The notes beneath the pieces were generated by a model. That model was not told the DNA's origin and did no database searches. It saw only the letters and a list, made by a program, of their open reading frames with translations. A stretch of DNA of 52,666 nt, from contig JAIPCT010000013.1 of the NCBI GenBank assembly GCA_021738065.1, forward strand, positions 1 to 52,666, in the 5' to 3' direction. This DNA comes from Burkholderiaceae bacterium. GTDB taxonomy: Bacteria; Pseudomonadota; Gammaproteobacteria; Burkholderiales; Rhodocyclaceae. Position numbers and translations under genes: made by a program. Each line of letters opens with the position of its first letter. The stretch's first letter is position 1. Shown here piece after piece: positions 1 to 7,958 of the stretch.

Positions 1-22
1 GGCCTTTGGTGCCCGGGAGGCG

Positions 23-60
23 CCGCGCGCCCGGCCGGCTTTGGCCGGGCGGGCGCGCGG
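23..60 (-). terminator. GC-rich hairpin at the 3' end of the respiratory operon
   Basis: The arms CCGCGCGCCCGGCC (23-36) and its near complement (43-60, with a four-base bulge) can pair around a short loop, 19 bases past the stop codon of the cytochrome b-reductase gene. There is no T-tract on the minus-strand side, so it is not a textbook intrinsic terminator. It could stabilise the 3' end of the mRNA or act with Rho. Confidence 0.4.
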
Positions 61-78
61 TTTGATGGTTTTCCTGCG

Positions 79-1992
79 TTACTGGCGAGGCTGGAAGGCC
101 ATCGAACGCGCCGAGATGGTAAACGCATCGGAGAAGCACATGCCTTCCTCCGCCCCCTGATTCTTCAGTGCAGGGAAGATGGCCTCGACCATTTTCACCG
201 AGCCGCAGGCGTAGATCTCCTTGCCACCGAGATCGGGGAAATCGGCAAGGATGGCTTCATGTACCAGGCCAGTGCGACCCGTCCAGTTGTCTTCTGGCGC
301 GGCGTCGGAAAGCACCGGGATGAAATGGAAGTTTTCGTGATCCCTGTCCCACTGTTGTGGCAGGTCGGGCAGGTAGAGGTCGGCCAGTTTGCGCACACCC
401 CAGTAAAGATAGATCGGGCGCTTGAGTCCGCGATGGAAGGCATCCTCGACCATGCTCTTGACCGGCGCGAAGCCGGTGGCGCCGGCGACGAAGACGATCG
501 GGCGCTCGGATTCGCGCAGCGAGAAATCGCCCAGCGGTCCTTCGAAAACTACTTTGTCACCTTGCTTCATCTGCTCGAACACATGCGTCGTGTAGCGCCC
601 CCCCGGCATCAGGCGGATCTGCAGTTCGATCAGGCCGGGCTGATGCGGCGGATTGGCGAAGGAGAAAGCGCGGCGCTGTCCGTCGTCGAGAATGATGTTG
701 ATGTATTGGCCTGCTGTGAACGGAATCTGCATTCCTTCCGGTAATTCAAGCATCACCCGCATCACGTCGTAGCTCAGCTTTTCCAATTCCACTACCTGGG
801 CGGTGTATTGGCGAATGGCGCTGGGTGTGGCCGTGGTTTCATATTCGATCTCGACGTCGCCGAGTGCGGTGGCGCAGCACAACAGTACCTTGCCGGCGGC
901 GAGTTCCGCCGCCGACAGCGCGCTCGGCTGATACAGGCCGGGATCGACATTGCCGCTGAGCACCGTGCATTTGCAGTGGCCGCAGCCGCCGTTGCGGCAT
1001 TCGTAGGGCAGGTTGATGTCCTGCCGCAAACCCGCATCGAGCAGGGTTTCGTCGAAGCGGATGGCGACCCCCCGGTTGTCCGGACGGAAAGTCACCGTGG
1101 CCTCTTCCTTGGCTGCGCCCATGCGTTTGGGCGGCAACCACGGGGCGAGGAACAGGAGCAGCGTCAAGCCGACAATGCCGAACCAGAGATGTAGCGGGTT
1201 CATGACATACACAAGGGCCAGTACCGGCATCTGGAACCAGTCGATGGCGATGTTGGTGGGCACCACCAGCAAGTCGGCTTCACCCCCCTGGCTGACGATG
1301 GGCTTGACCAGGGCCAGCGCAATGAACATCACGGTAATGGCGATGGCGATCGGCCGCGGCGGATTGACATGAGCGCGCGGCACCCGCTGCACGTGTACCC
1401 AGGCGATGACGCCGGCGATCAGGGGTGCGCCGATATGGATGAAGGCGAGCAGGGTGAACAGCCGGCTGGTGACGTTTTCCTGGTAGATGAAGTTGCGAAT
1501 CAGCGTGCCGTTGAACATTGGCAGCACGTCGAACCACTCGGCCGTGGCAACCACCACGAACTGCGCCAGCTTGTCCCACACCAGCATGAAACCGTTGATG
1601 CCCGAAATGTACACCAGCCAGATCAGCGCGATGCCGGTAGCCCAGGAGAACCAGCGAAAGCCGCGGTAGCGGTCATAGGCGAAATGCCGCAGCATGTGCA
1701 GCAGCATGGTCAGGATCATGCCGTCGGTGGCATAGCGATGCACGCTGCGCATGATGCCGCCGGCCCACCACTGGTCGTGGGTGATGCTTTCAATCGACTC
1801 GTAGGCGTCATGCACCGCCGTGTCGGCGAAGATGTAGAGATAAAGACCGGTGCCGATCAGCAGCCAGAACTGCCAGAAGCTGATGGTGCCCAGATGGTAG
1901 AAGGGATTGATCTTTTCGCCGAAGGCGTGATTGAACAGGTTCTCCGCACGCATGAAGAACCAGCGCACGATTTTTTGTAGAAGAGTCAGCAT
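79..1992 (-). CDS. cytochrome b / [2Fe-2S] ferredoxin / FAD-NAD(P)H reductase fusion protein
   Basis: A 637-residue fusion. Residues 1-285 are a cytochrome b N-terminal domain: multiple membrane helices with two His pairs spaced 14 apart (H85/H99 and H186/H200) fit to hold two haems b. Residues about 295-385 are a plant-type [2Fe-2S] ferredoxin with C332, C337, C340 and C372 or C373. Residues about 395-637 are a ferredoxin-NADP reductase-like module with the FAD motif RAFSFA near 441, AGATGFAP near 503 and YACGS near the C-terminus. The inferred path is NAD(P)H to FAD to [2Fe-2S] to haem b to quinone or a partner, or the reverse. The ATG at 1990-1992 is chosen because the longer frame runs through the upstream 165-residue gene and lacks homology. 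It is the last gene of the oxidase-like operon. The domain calls are firm; the physiological acceptor is unknown. Confidence 0.9.
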   Translation of the reverse strand: MLTLLQKIVRWFFMRAENLFNHAFGEKINPFYHLGTISFWQFWLLIGTGLYLYIFADTAVHDAYESIESITHDQWWAGGIMRSVHRYATDGMILTMLLHMLRHFAYDRYRGFRWFSWATGIALIWLVYISGINGFMLVWDKLAQFVVVATAEWFDVLPMFNGTLIRNFIYQENVTSRLFTLLAFIHIGAPLIAGVIAWVHVQRVPRAHVNPPRPIAIAITVMFIALALVKPIVSQGGEADLLVVPTNIAIDWFQMPVLALVYVMNPLHLWFGIVGLTLLLFLAPWLPPKRMGAAKEEATVTFRPDNRGVAIRFDETLLDAGLRQDINLPYECRNGGCGHCKCTVLSGNVDPGLYQPSALSAAELAAGKVLLCCATALGDVEIEYETTATPSAIRQYTAQVVELEKLSYDVMRVMLELPEGMQIPFTAGQYINIILDDGQRRAFSFANPPHQPGLIELQIRLMPGGRYTTHVFEQMKQGDKVVFEGPLGDFSLRESERPIVFVAGATGFAPVKSMVEDAFHRGLKRPIYLYWGVRKLADLYLPDLPQQWDRDHENFHFIPVLSDAAPEDNWTGRTGLVHEAILADFPDLGGKEIYACGSVKMVEAIFPALKNQGAEEGMCFSDAFTISARSMAFQPRQ

Positions 1993-2054
1993 GTTGTTTG
2001 TCCGCGCAGAATGGGGTCGGTTTCGGGTTGGATTATTCTTGGATTGTCCGGGGC

Positions 2055-2552
2055 TTACTGGAAAAACAGGCCGCCCTTGTCCGGGTTGAAGTCGATTACC
2101 AGCACCTGCGCCGGTTTCAGCGTGACCTGCTCTTCCTTGACATGATTGAATCCGGGATTGACCAGGTTGTCGTTCATCCTCACGGCAATCTTGTAGGTGC
2201 CGGCCTTGACTTCGAATCGCTTGTATACCGTGGAGATGCCATCCCCCGACAGGCCGGTGGGATGCATCACGGTTTCGAAAGCCGGTTTGCCGTCCAGATC
2301 CATTTGCAGCTTGATGTCGGAACGCCCGCGCGGGCAGTCCAGCGGGGCGCGCATGTTGGGCGGCAGCGCAGCCAGTTCCTCGGCCGTGCGCTTGCGGCAT
2401 TCGCGTCCGCCCAGATGGCTCATCGAAAGCTTGATCAGGGCGACGTCGTCCGGTATCTGATGGTAGGTGGGCGAGGTCGCGAAATAGCCGATAAAGGCCG
2501 CGAAAGCGCCATAGAGAATGGCCTGACCTAGGATGGCGGCGGGTTTAACCAT
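2055..2552 (-). CDS. membrane-anchored protein of unknown function between two cytochrome b fusions
   Basis: 165 residues, family not recognised. One membrane helix at about residues 8-25 anchors it, and the rest (30-165) is probably periplasmic. There are cysteines at C52 and C73 and a beta-rich C-terminus (KAGTYKIAVRMND, then VTLKPAQVLVIDF) like a small Ig- or cupredoxin-type sandwich without obvious copper ligands. The start at ATG 2550-2552 is supported by AGGAAA about seven bases upstream; the extra 14 codons before it have no support. It lies 62 bases before the cytochrome b-reductase gene and 114 bases after the cytochrome b-MvhD gene, so it may be a subunit or assembly factor for one or both. 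Confidence 0.8.
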   Translation of the reverse strand: MVKPAAILGQAILYGAFAAFIGYFATSPTYHQIPDDVALIKLSMSHLGGRECRKRTAEELAALPPNMRAPLDCPRGRSDIKLQMDLDGKPAFETVMHPTGLSGDGISTVYKRFEVKAGTYKIAVRMNDNLVNPGFNHVKEEQVTLKPAQVLVIDFNPDKGGLFFQ

Positions 2553-2666
2553 GATGATTTCCTTTGCAGGGCCGTCCCAAAAAGGAACCGCCATTGAATT
2601 TGAGCGGACATTGCCCGCAAACCAACGTCACTTCCGTGATGAGGACGGAAGAAGGGGGAAAGGGGG

Positions 2667-4229
2667 TCATACTTTTCTCCGGGAAAAAGCAGGGGGTTTG
2701 GTGCTGGCAACCATCTGACTTGCGAGTCGCTTTCTGAATTCCTCGATGGCCGTGGCGAGTTGTCGGCTCTCGCCGCGTGAGGCGTGTATGACCTGCAGGC
2801 GATCCTGCGGCACGCTTGGACGTAAATGGGGCTCGCGCTGATGGGCGAGGCGCTCCCGCATCCATTGCATGCCGAGGCGGAAATCGCAGCCGTTGTCGTG
2901 GCAGCCGGAGATGACGATGCCGTCGGCACCGCTGCGCAAGGCGTATTCGATAAAGGAAGGCGGCAGCATGCCGGTGCACAGCAGGCTGATGGCGGCCGTG
3001 TCGGTGCCGGCCAGGCCGCGTACGTCGGCGCCCTTGTCGCAGCCGAAGACGACCAGTCGAGTGCTGCCGCCGAGTTGCGCCAGCTGGGTTTCGAGATCCT
3101 GGCGTATGACATCGACCGGTTGCTGCGGCATGTCGATGCCGGTGACGAGCTTTTCCTGACTGCGAAACGGGGTGGACGAAGGGCAGGAACCGGCGCAGAT
3201 GCCGCAGCTGGCGCACAGGTCGGGATCGACGATGGCGATCTTGTGGCCCGGCTTGTCGGGATGAATCGCCATGGTGATGGCTTCATAGGGGCAATCGGCG
3301 TGGCAGCGGCTACAGCCGTTGCAGTTGGCGGCATCGACCACGGCGATGGCTTGCGGCCTGGGATGAGGCAGGAAAGGCAGAGCGAAGAGCAGGATCGTGG
3401 CGCCGAAGATCAGCGCCCAGACCGCGGCCGGCGAGGTGATGTCGGTCAGTGGGTGAATGAACAGGATGAACCAGTCGAGTTTGACTTCGTTGGCGGCGAC
3501 AGCCAGATTGGCGGGTGCGTCGCTCATGGCCGGCGCGATCGCGGCCAGGACCAGGAAGCTGGCCAGAGTGCCCGCCATCAGATTGCGCGAAGGCAGGTAA
3601 TCCACCCGGCTGATGCGATTGACGTGCGCCCAAAGGCCGAGGATCAACATCAGCGGGATGCCGATGTGAATGAATACCAGCACGGTAAAAAGGCGATCGT
3701 TGATCGAGTCGGGGGCGAGGAAGTTGCGAGCCGTCGGTTCATTGAAAAAGGGCAGCCAGTCGAGCAGTTCCGTGGTGGCGATCGCCGAAAACTGCGCCAG
3801 GCGATCCCAGACGATCCAGTAGCCGCCGATGCCAGAGATATAGGCCAGCCAGATCAGAGGCACGCCGGTAACCCAGGAATACAGCCGAAATCCGTAATAG
3901 TGGCCGTAGGCCCACTCGCGTACCAGATGCAGCATCATCGCCAGCACGAAGGCATCCGAGGCGTAGCGATGCAGGCTGCGCAGCACGCCGCCGAGGTACC
4001 ACTGCTCCTGCGACAGATAGCCGATCGAGCTGTATACGCCTTCGATGCTGGTATCCAGCACGGTGTAGAGATAGAGGCCCGTGGCGACGAGAATCCAGAG
4101 GAAGAACAGACCCAGGGCGCCGAGATGGCGCAGGGGATTGTCGGCGCCGCCGAAGATCCCATCGAAGAATATCTCGATGCGTTCGAAAAGAATCTGCGCG
4201 TTGCCGCGCAAGACTGCGTGCAAGCTCAT
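2667..4229 (-). CDS. cytochrome b / 2x[4Fe-4S] ferredoxin / MvhD-like fusion protein
   Basis: About 520 residues. Residues 1-290 are a cytochrome b N-terminal domain with bis-His pairs H87/H101 and H188/H202. Residues 295-352 hold two [4Fe-4S] motifs: C303, C306, C309, C313 and C339, C342, C345, C349. Residues about 390-480 resemble the MvhD/FlpD family (the hydrogenase delta subunit that passes electrons to heterodisulfide reductase in methanogens), with C397, C418, C443 and C448 as possible [2Fe-2S] ligands. No hydrogenase or HdrA is nearby. The start is uncertain: ATG at 4227-4229 or in-frame GTG at 4242-4244, neither with a good ribosome-binding site. The inferred role is electron transfer between a low-potential donor and the quinone pool or the adjacent haem-copper enzyme. 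Confidence 0.88.
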   Translation of the reverse strand: MSLHAVLRGNAQILFERIEIFFDGIFGGADNPLRHLGALGLFFLWILVATGLYLYTVLDTSIEGVYSSIGYLSQEQWYLGGVLRSLHRYASDAFVLAMMLHLVREWAYGHYYGFRLYSWVTGVPLIWLAYISGIGGYWIVWDRLAQFSAIATTELLDWLPFFNEPTARNFLAPDSINDRLFTVLVFIHIGIPLMLILGLWAHVNRISRVDYLPSRNLMAGTLASFLVLAAIAPAMSDAPANLAVAANEVKLDWFILFIHPLTDITSPAAVWALIFGATILLFALPFLPHPRPQAIAVVDAANCNGCSRCHADCPYEAITMAIHPDKPGHKIAIVDPDLCASCGICAGSCPSSTPFRSQEKLVTGIDMPQQPVDVIRQDLETQLAQLGGSTRLVVFGCDKGADVRGLAGTDTAAISLLCTGMLPPSFIEYALRSGADGIVISGCHDNGCDFRLGMQWMRERLAHQREPHLRPSVPQDRLQVIHASRGESRQLATAIEEFRKRLASQMVASTKPPAFSRRKV

Positions 4230-4266
4230 GTTGGGAGGGTCCACAATGCCGGTGCTATCGCCGACT

Positions 4267-4308
4267 ATTAGCGGCTAATGATATACAAGTCGGGCGTTTT
4301 CCGACTTG
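4267..4308 (-). promoter_or_regulatory. paired palindromes in the SCO - cytochrome b gap
   Basis: The gap of about 86 bases holds a perfect 8-bp stem with a 7-base loop (CAAGTCGG at 4286-4293, CCGACTTG at 4301-4308) and a second perfect inverted repeat, ATTAG-N3-CTAAT (4267-4279). No T-run follows, so a simple terminator is unlikely. An RNA processing or stability element, or an operator for an internal promoter, would fit. Confidence 0.4.
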
Positions 4309-4315
4309 ACTGGTA

Positions 4316-5191
4316 TCAACCGGGTTTGATCTTCTTGGCGCGCTCGCCGCGCATGAAGCTGAAGCCCATCCAGAGCAGAAATATCATGAAGCTGATGAAG
4401 CCGGCGATTTCGATATACACGGCATAGTTGGTCCGGTATTTCCCGGTGATCGGATCATAGACCGAGCAAAGAATGCGGATCCGGTCGGCGATTTCTTCCA
4501 GCGTGCTGGTCTGTGGCGGGATCGGTGCGCCGGTAATCATCGCCTTGAGCGGTTCGGCAAGATCTTCGGCGGTAAAGCTTTCGCCATAGATCTGACGGTA
4601 GATTTTTCCTTCGGCGTCGACCAGGGTGACCTGGTTCATGTGGTCGAAGCCGGCCGAGGTGGCGACATAGCTGAAGCCGAAGTTTTGCGTCAGGTCATCG
4701 ACGATGGCCGCCGCGGGGCTGAGAAATTCCCAGTTGGGCAGGTGAATGCCGTATTGCGCGGCGAAGGCCTTCATCGCCTGCGGCGAGTCGAAGGGCTGGT
4801 TGAAGCCGATGCTGACGATGCTGAAGCGATCCGCCCCGAGCATGCCGACCGTATTTTCCACCGCCTTTTGCAGGTTCTTGGTCGTGGTCGGACAAACCTG
4901 GAAGCAGGCGGTGTAAATGAAATTGACCAGCAGGGGCTTGCCGCGATATTTGGATAGCGGCGTGGGCCGTGACTCGCGGTCAAGCAGGACATGATCGCCG
5001 ACAGCCTTGCCAATTGCCGCCTGCGATACTTGCAGAGCGGATTTTTCGTCGAGGGTGGTGAGCGTCAGGCCCGTACGTGCGCCTTGAGGGCGTTCGACCA
5101 GCTTGGGTTCGAACTTGTCGGCAGACAGAGTGCTGCTTGCAGAAAGGAGCAAGATTGCCGCGAGGGCAGCACGATGGGAAGAACGGATCAC
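4316..5191 (-). CDS. SCO1/SenC family copper chaperone
   Basis: 291 residues. An N-terminal signal or anchor (about 5-24) leads to a periplasmic thioredoxin-like SCO domain with the copper motif CFQVCP (C96, C100) and the third ligand H184 in the DHMNQ segment. Unusually for a short SCO it has a C-terminal membrane helix (about 262-280) followed by a basic tail. SCO proteins deliver copper to the CuA site of subunit II, consistent with the CuA-bearing subunit four genes upstream. It begins 13 bases after the haem O synthase stop. senC also sits in the norSY-senC clusters of ammonia oxidisers, so it does not by itself decide between an oxidase and an NO reductase. Confidence 0.93.
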   Translation of the reverse strand: MIRSSHRAALAAILLLSASSTLSADKFEPKLVERPQGARTGLTLTTLDEKSALQVSQAAIGKAVGDHVLLDRESRPTPLSKYRGKPLLVNFIYTACFQVCPTTTKNLQKAVENTVGMLGADRFSIVSIGFNQPFDSPQAMKAFAAQYGIHLPNWEFLSPAAAIVDDLTQNFGFSYVATSAGFDHMNQVTLVDAEGKIYRQIYGESFTAEDLAEPLKAMITGAPIPPQTSTLEEIADRIRILCSVYDPITGKYRTNYAVYIEIAGFISFMIFLLWMGFSFMRGERAKKIKPG

Positions 5192-5204
5192 GGCAGACGC
5201 CTGA

Positions 5205-6095
5205 CTAGAAACGAGCGTCGATGATTGCAGCAGTCAGTACCAGAGTCAACTGAGCCAGCGAGGCATGAAAGCACGACATCGCCGTTTGACGGTTGGTGTT
5301 CTGGACCAGACGCCAGGCTTTCTGGATGAAGAGGAAGCCGCCGACCGCGGCGCCGGCGAAGTAAATCGCGCCGAGGCCGAAGCCCAGCGGCAGGAAAGAG
5401 GCCGCGACCAGCGCCAGGGTGCTGGCAAAAATGGTTTTGGCCGCGCGCTGGTCGCCGACGACCACAGGCAGCATGGGTACGCCGGCCGCAGCGTAGTCGT
5501 CCCGATAGGCGATGGCCAGGCTCCAGAAATGGGGTGGCGTCCACAGGAAGAGCACGAACGCCAGCGCCAGCGGTACGGCACCAACCTGCGGTTCGACCGC
5601 GGTCGCGCCGGCCAAAACCGCCCAGCTACCCGCCAGTCCGCCAAACACGATATTCAGCCAGGTGCGGCGTTTCAGCCACACCGTATAGACGATGGCATAA
5701 AAGAAGGCGCCGAGAAAGACGAAGAACGCGGCCCATGCATTGAGCGCGATCCAAGCCGCAGCGACCGAGACCACCATCAGCGCGCCGATGATGAACAACC
5801 AGATCGGCCCGTGCTGGATCTGGCCGCTGGCGAAGGGCCGGCTACGGGTTCTGGACATCAGCGGATCGATGTCGTGCTCGTAGTACTGGTTGAAAGCGCC
5901 CGCGCTGGCCGAGGAAACCAGCACGGCGAGCGTCAGGGTGACGAGTTGCACCAGGCTCAAGCTGGGGCCGCTGCTGACCGACAGTCCGGCTAGGGCCGTG
6001 AAAGTGATGACAACCCCGATGCGCAGTTTGAATACGCCCATGATGGCGCGAAAGGGAAAGCCGGAAGCTCTGTTTGGAGGCAGCGTCGATTCCAT
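5205..6095 (-). CDS. ctaB: protohaem IX farnesyltransferase (haem O synthase)
   Basis: 296 residues from ATG 6093-6095. A UbiA-family polytopic membrane prenyltransferase that farnesylates haem b to haem O. The signature NQYYEHDIDPLMSRTRSRP region (an N/D-rich Mg-pyrophosphate site followed by RTRxRP) is clear, and a second motif YRDDYAAAGVPMLP lies later. A TTG at 6159-6161 would add 22 residues before the conserved core; the ATG is preferred, although neither has a strong ribosome-binding site. Its presence implies that the neighbouring haem-copper enzyme uses a farnesylated haem (O or A). No haem A synthase (ctaA) is seen in the window. Confidence 0.93.
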   Translation of the reverse strand: MESTLPPNRASGFPFRAIMGVFKLRIGVVITFTALAGLSVSSGPSLSLVQLVTLTLAVLVSSASAGAFNQYYEHDIDPLMSRTRSRPFASGQIQHGPIWLFIIGALMVVSVAAAWIALNAWAAFFVFLGAFFYAIVYTVWLKRRTWLNIVFGGLAGSWAVLAGATAVEPQVGAVPLALAFVLFLWTPPHFWSLAIAYRDDYAAAGVPMLPVVVGDQRAAKTIFASTLALVAASFLPLGFGLGAIYFAGAAVGGFLFIQKAWRLVQNTNRQTAMSCFHASLAQLTLVLTAAIIDARF

Positions 6096-6179
6096 GAGGG
6101 TCGGATGGGGAAGAATTGTCTTTTTTGTCGTTATTGAAACCTGCTTGAATCGAGCCTGCAAGCCAAGCCCGATTCAGGC

Positions 6180-6215
6180 AGGCTCCCCGCACCGAAGTAC
6201 GGGGGAAGCCTTTTT
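6180..6215. other. hairpin with flanking T-run between subunit I and ctaB
   Basis: AGGCTCCCCG (6180-6189) pairs with CGGGGGAAGCCT (6200-6211) and is followed on the plus strand by TTTTT. The orientation would stop plus-strand transcription, but no plus-strand gene precedes it. On the minus-strand operon mRNA it forms a stem without a following U-run. It may be a processing or stability element that sets different levels of the structural genes upstream and the assembly and electron-transfer genes downstream. Confidence 0.4.
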
Positions 6216-6247
6216 ATGCCTGTGTTAGCCGGTGATCAGCTCATTGA

Positions 6248-7945
6248 TCAGCTGAGACCCCAGACTTCGGACAGGTACTTCCAGTTCACGAAGTAGTAGA
6301 GGACGAAACAGACCAGCAGGGTAATGGCCAGAACGACCGTACCCGGAACGGTGGTGTGCTCTTCGCTGCCCGTGGCGGACGCCGAAGCCGCCGTCGTCTG
6401 GTCGGGGATCGGTGTCGGCTTGTCGGAGGTGACGCCGCCGTCGAGTTTCTTGCCGAACAGCAGGGACCACACCACCAGGAAGATCCACAGGCCACCGCCG
6501 ATGACAGCGATCGTACCGAAGATGCCGGTAAGACCCATCATCAGGTAGGCGGCACCCGGCCATTCATACTGGAACGGGGCTCCGGAGAAGGCCATGTCCC
6601 AGTGACGGCGGGAAACGCCCAGCGTGCCAGCACCCATCATCACCAGGCCGAGAACCGACATGCTGAGGCCGTAAAGGTAGGGCTGGATCTGGCACAGTTT
6701 CGGGAACATCATCTCGCGCTTGAACAGGGTCGGCACCAGCAGGTAGGTGATCGACATGAAGGCCAGCGTGGTACCGACAACGACCGTGGTATGGAAATGG
6801 CCCGGCACGTAGAAGGTGTTGTGCATCAGCATGTTGATCTGCTCGGTGCCCAGCACGACGCCGGAAATGCCGCCGAGGAAGCCGAAGCCGACCAGCGAAA
6901 TGAACATGCCGGAGAACACCGGGTTGCCCCAAGGTGCCTTGCGCAGCCACTCGAACAGTCCGTTTGTGAAGCCTTTCCTGCGTTGCGCCGCTTCGATGGC
7001 ACCTGGAACCGTGAAGCCGTGGATCATCGAGGCCATTACCGCGAAGTACATGAAGTAGGAAGTGTTCAGCACTTTCCACTCCGCGCTCATACCCGGGTCG
7101 GACAGCAGGTGGTGCGCGCTGGCCAGTTGCAGGAAGAGGATGTAGAGCAGGAAGGCGAAGCGGGAGACTTTCTCGGACAGCGGCTTGGCGCCGAAGATCA
7201 CGGCTGCGACCAGATACCAGATCGAGACGTGAGCAGCGACGTTGATTTGCTGCGAGGAATGGCCCAGAGCCCACCAGATCATGCGATACAGCTGCGGGTC
7301 GACCGACTCGATCAGGCCCACCGACCAGAGGAAGGTCGGGATCAGGATCGCGGCGCCGGACAGGATGGTGAAAACTGCAATGATCGCAGCAGTCATGGCA
7401 CCAAAGCTCACCAGCGGCAGAGAGCCGGTATAGGTCTTGTCCCGTTTGGCGACGACCAGCGTGCCGAAGAACACACCGCAACCGATAAGCGCACCCACCG
7501 CGAACAGGATGATGCCCAGATAGAAGTGCGGCGCAGCCTGCATCGGCACGTAGGAGGTGAACATCACGCTCGATTCGCCCTGGAAGATGGCGACGTTGGT
7601 CATGATGCCGCCAATTGCCATCAGCCAGAATCCGACCCACGCCAGATTTGGCGTGGCCAATCGGCATCTCAGCAGAGTCGATGAGGCAAAGTAGAGCACA
7701 GCTATTTCAAAGTAAATGATCCAGAGGATCAGCATGTCGATGCCGTGGGCTGTCAGGATCAGGTAGAACTGATCCGGCGGCAGCAGTTTGATTGCCGGCC
7801 AGCGCGTCAGAATCACCAGCAGCGCGGTGATGCCGCCCACCAGCAGCCACAGAACGCCGGCTACGGCATTCCAGCGCATCAGTTTTTCGGCTTTGAGATC
7901 GAATTGCAGTCCGGTACGCGGACAGGTGCGGTAAGTAGTTGCCAT
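6248..7945 (-). CDS. haem-copper oxidase superfamily subunit I lacking the catalytic tyrosine (candidate NO reductase)
   Basis: 565 residues with 12 or more membrane helices. Superfamily ligands visible: low-spin haem H67 (TAHGIDM) and H385, high-spin haem H383 (VPGHFHTT), and CuB ligands H229, H278 and H279 (SAHHLL). The residue four after H229, which is the cross-linked tyrosine of A- and B-family oxidases (H-P-E-V-Y), is glutamine Q233 (GHSSQQ). The position used by cbb3 enzymes, six before the HH pair, is leucine. Without this tyrosine, four-electron O2 reduction is not expected. The tyrosine is absent in NO reductases, including oxidase-derived types such as sNOR of ammonia oxidisers. 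The start has AAGGGGAG upstream. Subunit II is 13 bases upstream. The superfamily is certain; substrate NO rather than O2 is inference. Confidence 0.92.
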   Translation of the reverse strand: MATTYRTCPRTGLQFDLKAEKLMRWNAVAGVLWLLVGGITALLVILTRWPAIKLLPPDQFYLILTAHGIDMLILWIIYFEIAVLYFASSTLLRCRLATPNLAWVGFWLMAIGGIMTNVAIFQGESSVMFTSYVPMQAAPHFYLGIILFAVGALIGCGVFFGTLVVAKRDKTYTGSLPLVSFGAMTAAIIAVFTILSGAAILIPTFLWSVGLIESVDPQLYRMIWWALGHSSQQINVAAHVSIWYLVAAVIFGAKPLSEKVSRFAFLLYILFLQLASAHHLLSDPGMSAEWKVLNTSYFMYFAVMASMIHGFTVPGAIEAAQRRKGFTNGLFEWLRKAPWGNPVFSGMFISLVGFGFLGGISGVVLGTEQINMLMHNTFYVPGHFHTTVVVGTTLAFMSITYLLVPTLFKREMMFPKLCQIQPYLYGLSMSVLGLVMMGAGTLGVSRRHWDMAFSGAPFQYEWPGAAYLMMGLTGIFGTIAVIGGGLWIFLVVWSLLFGKKLDGGVTSDKPTPIPDQTTAASASATGSEEHTTVPGTVVLAITLLVCFVLYYFVNWKYLSEVWGLS

Positions 7946-7958
7946 CTAGGTACTCCCC

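Noticed and set aside
1993..2400. N-terminal extension of the cytochrome b-reductase frame
   Set aside because: The added region lies inside the 165-residue gene on the same strand in another frame, has a low-complexity, Gln/Arg-rich translation, and the cytochrome b fold starts at the ATG at 1990-1992.
79..4229. The two cytochrome b proteins as a bc1-type complex
   Set aside because: No Rieske protein, cytochrome c1 or C-terminal cytochrome b half is present. Both proteins are fused to reductase or ferredoxin modules.
2826..4271. Long plus-strand frame antisense to the cytochrome b-MvhD gene
   Set aside because: High-GC antisense shadow. The translation is charged, Gln- and Arg-rich with no fold, and the minus-strand gene has complete cofactor motifs.
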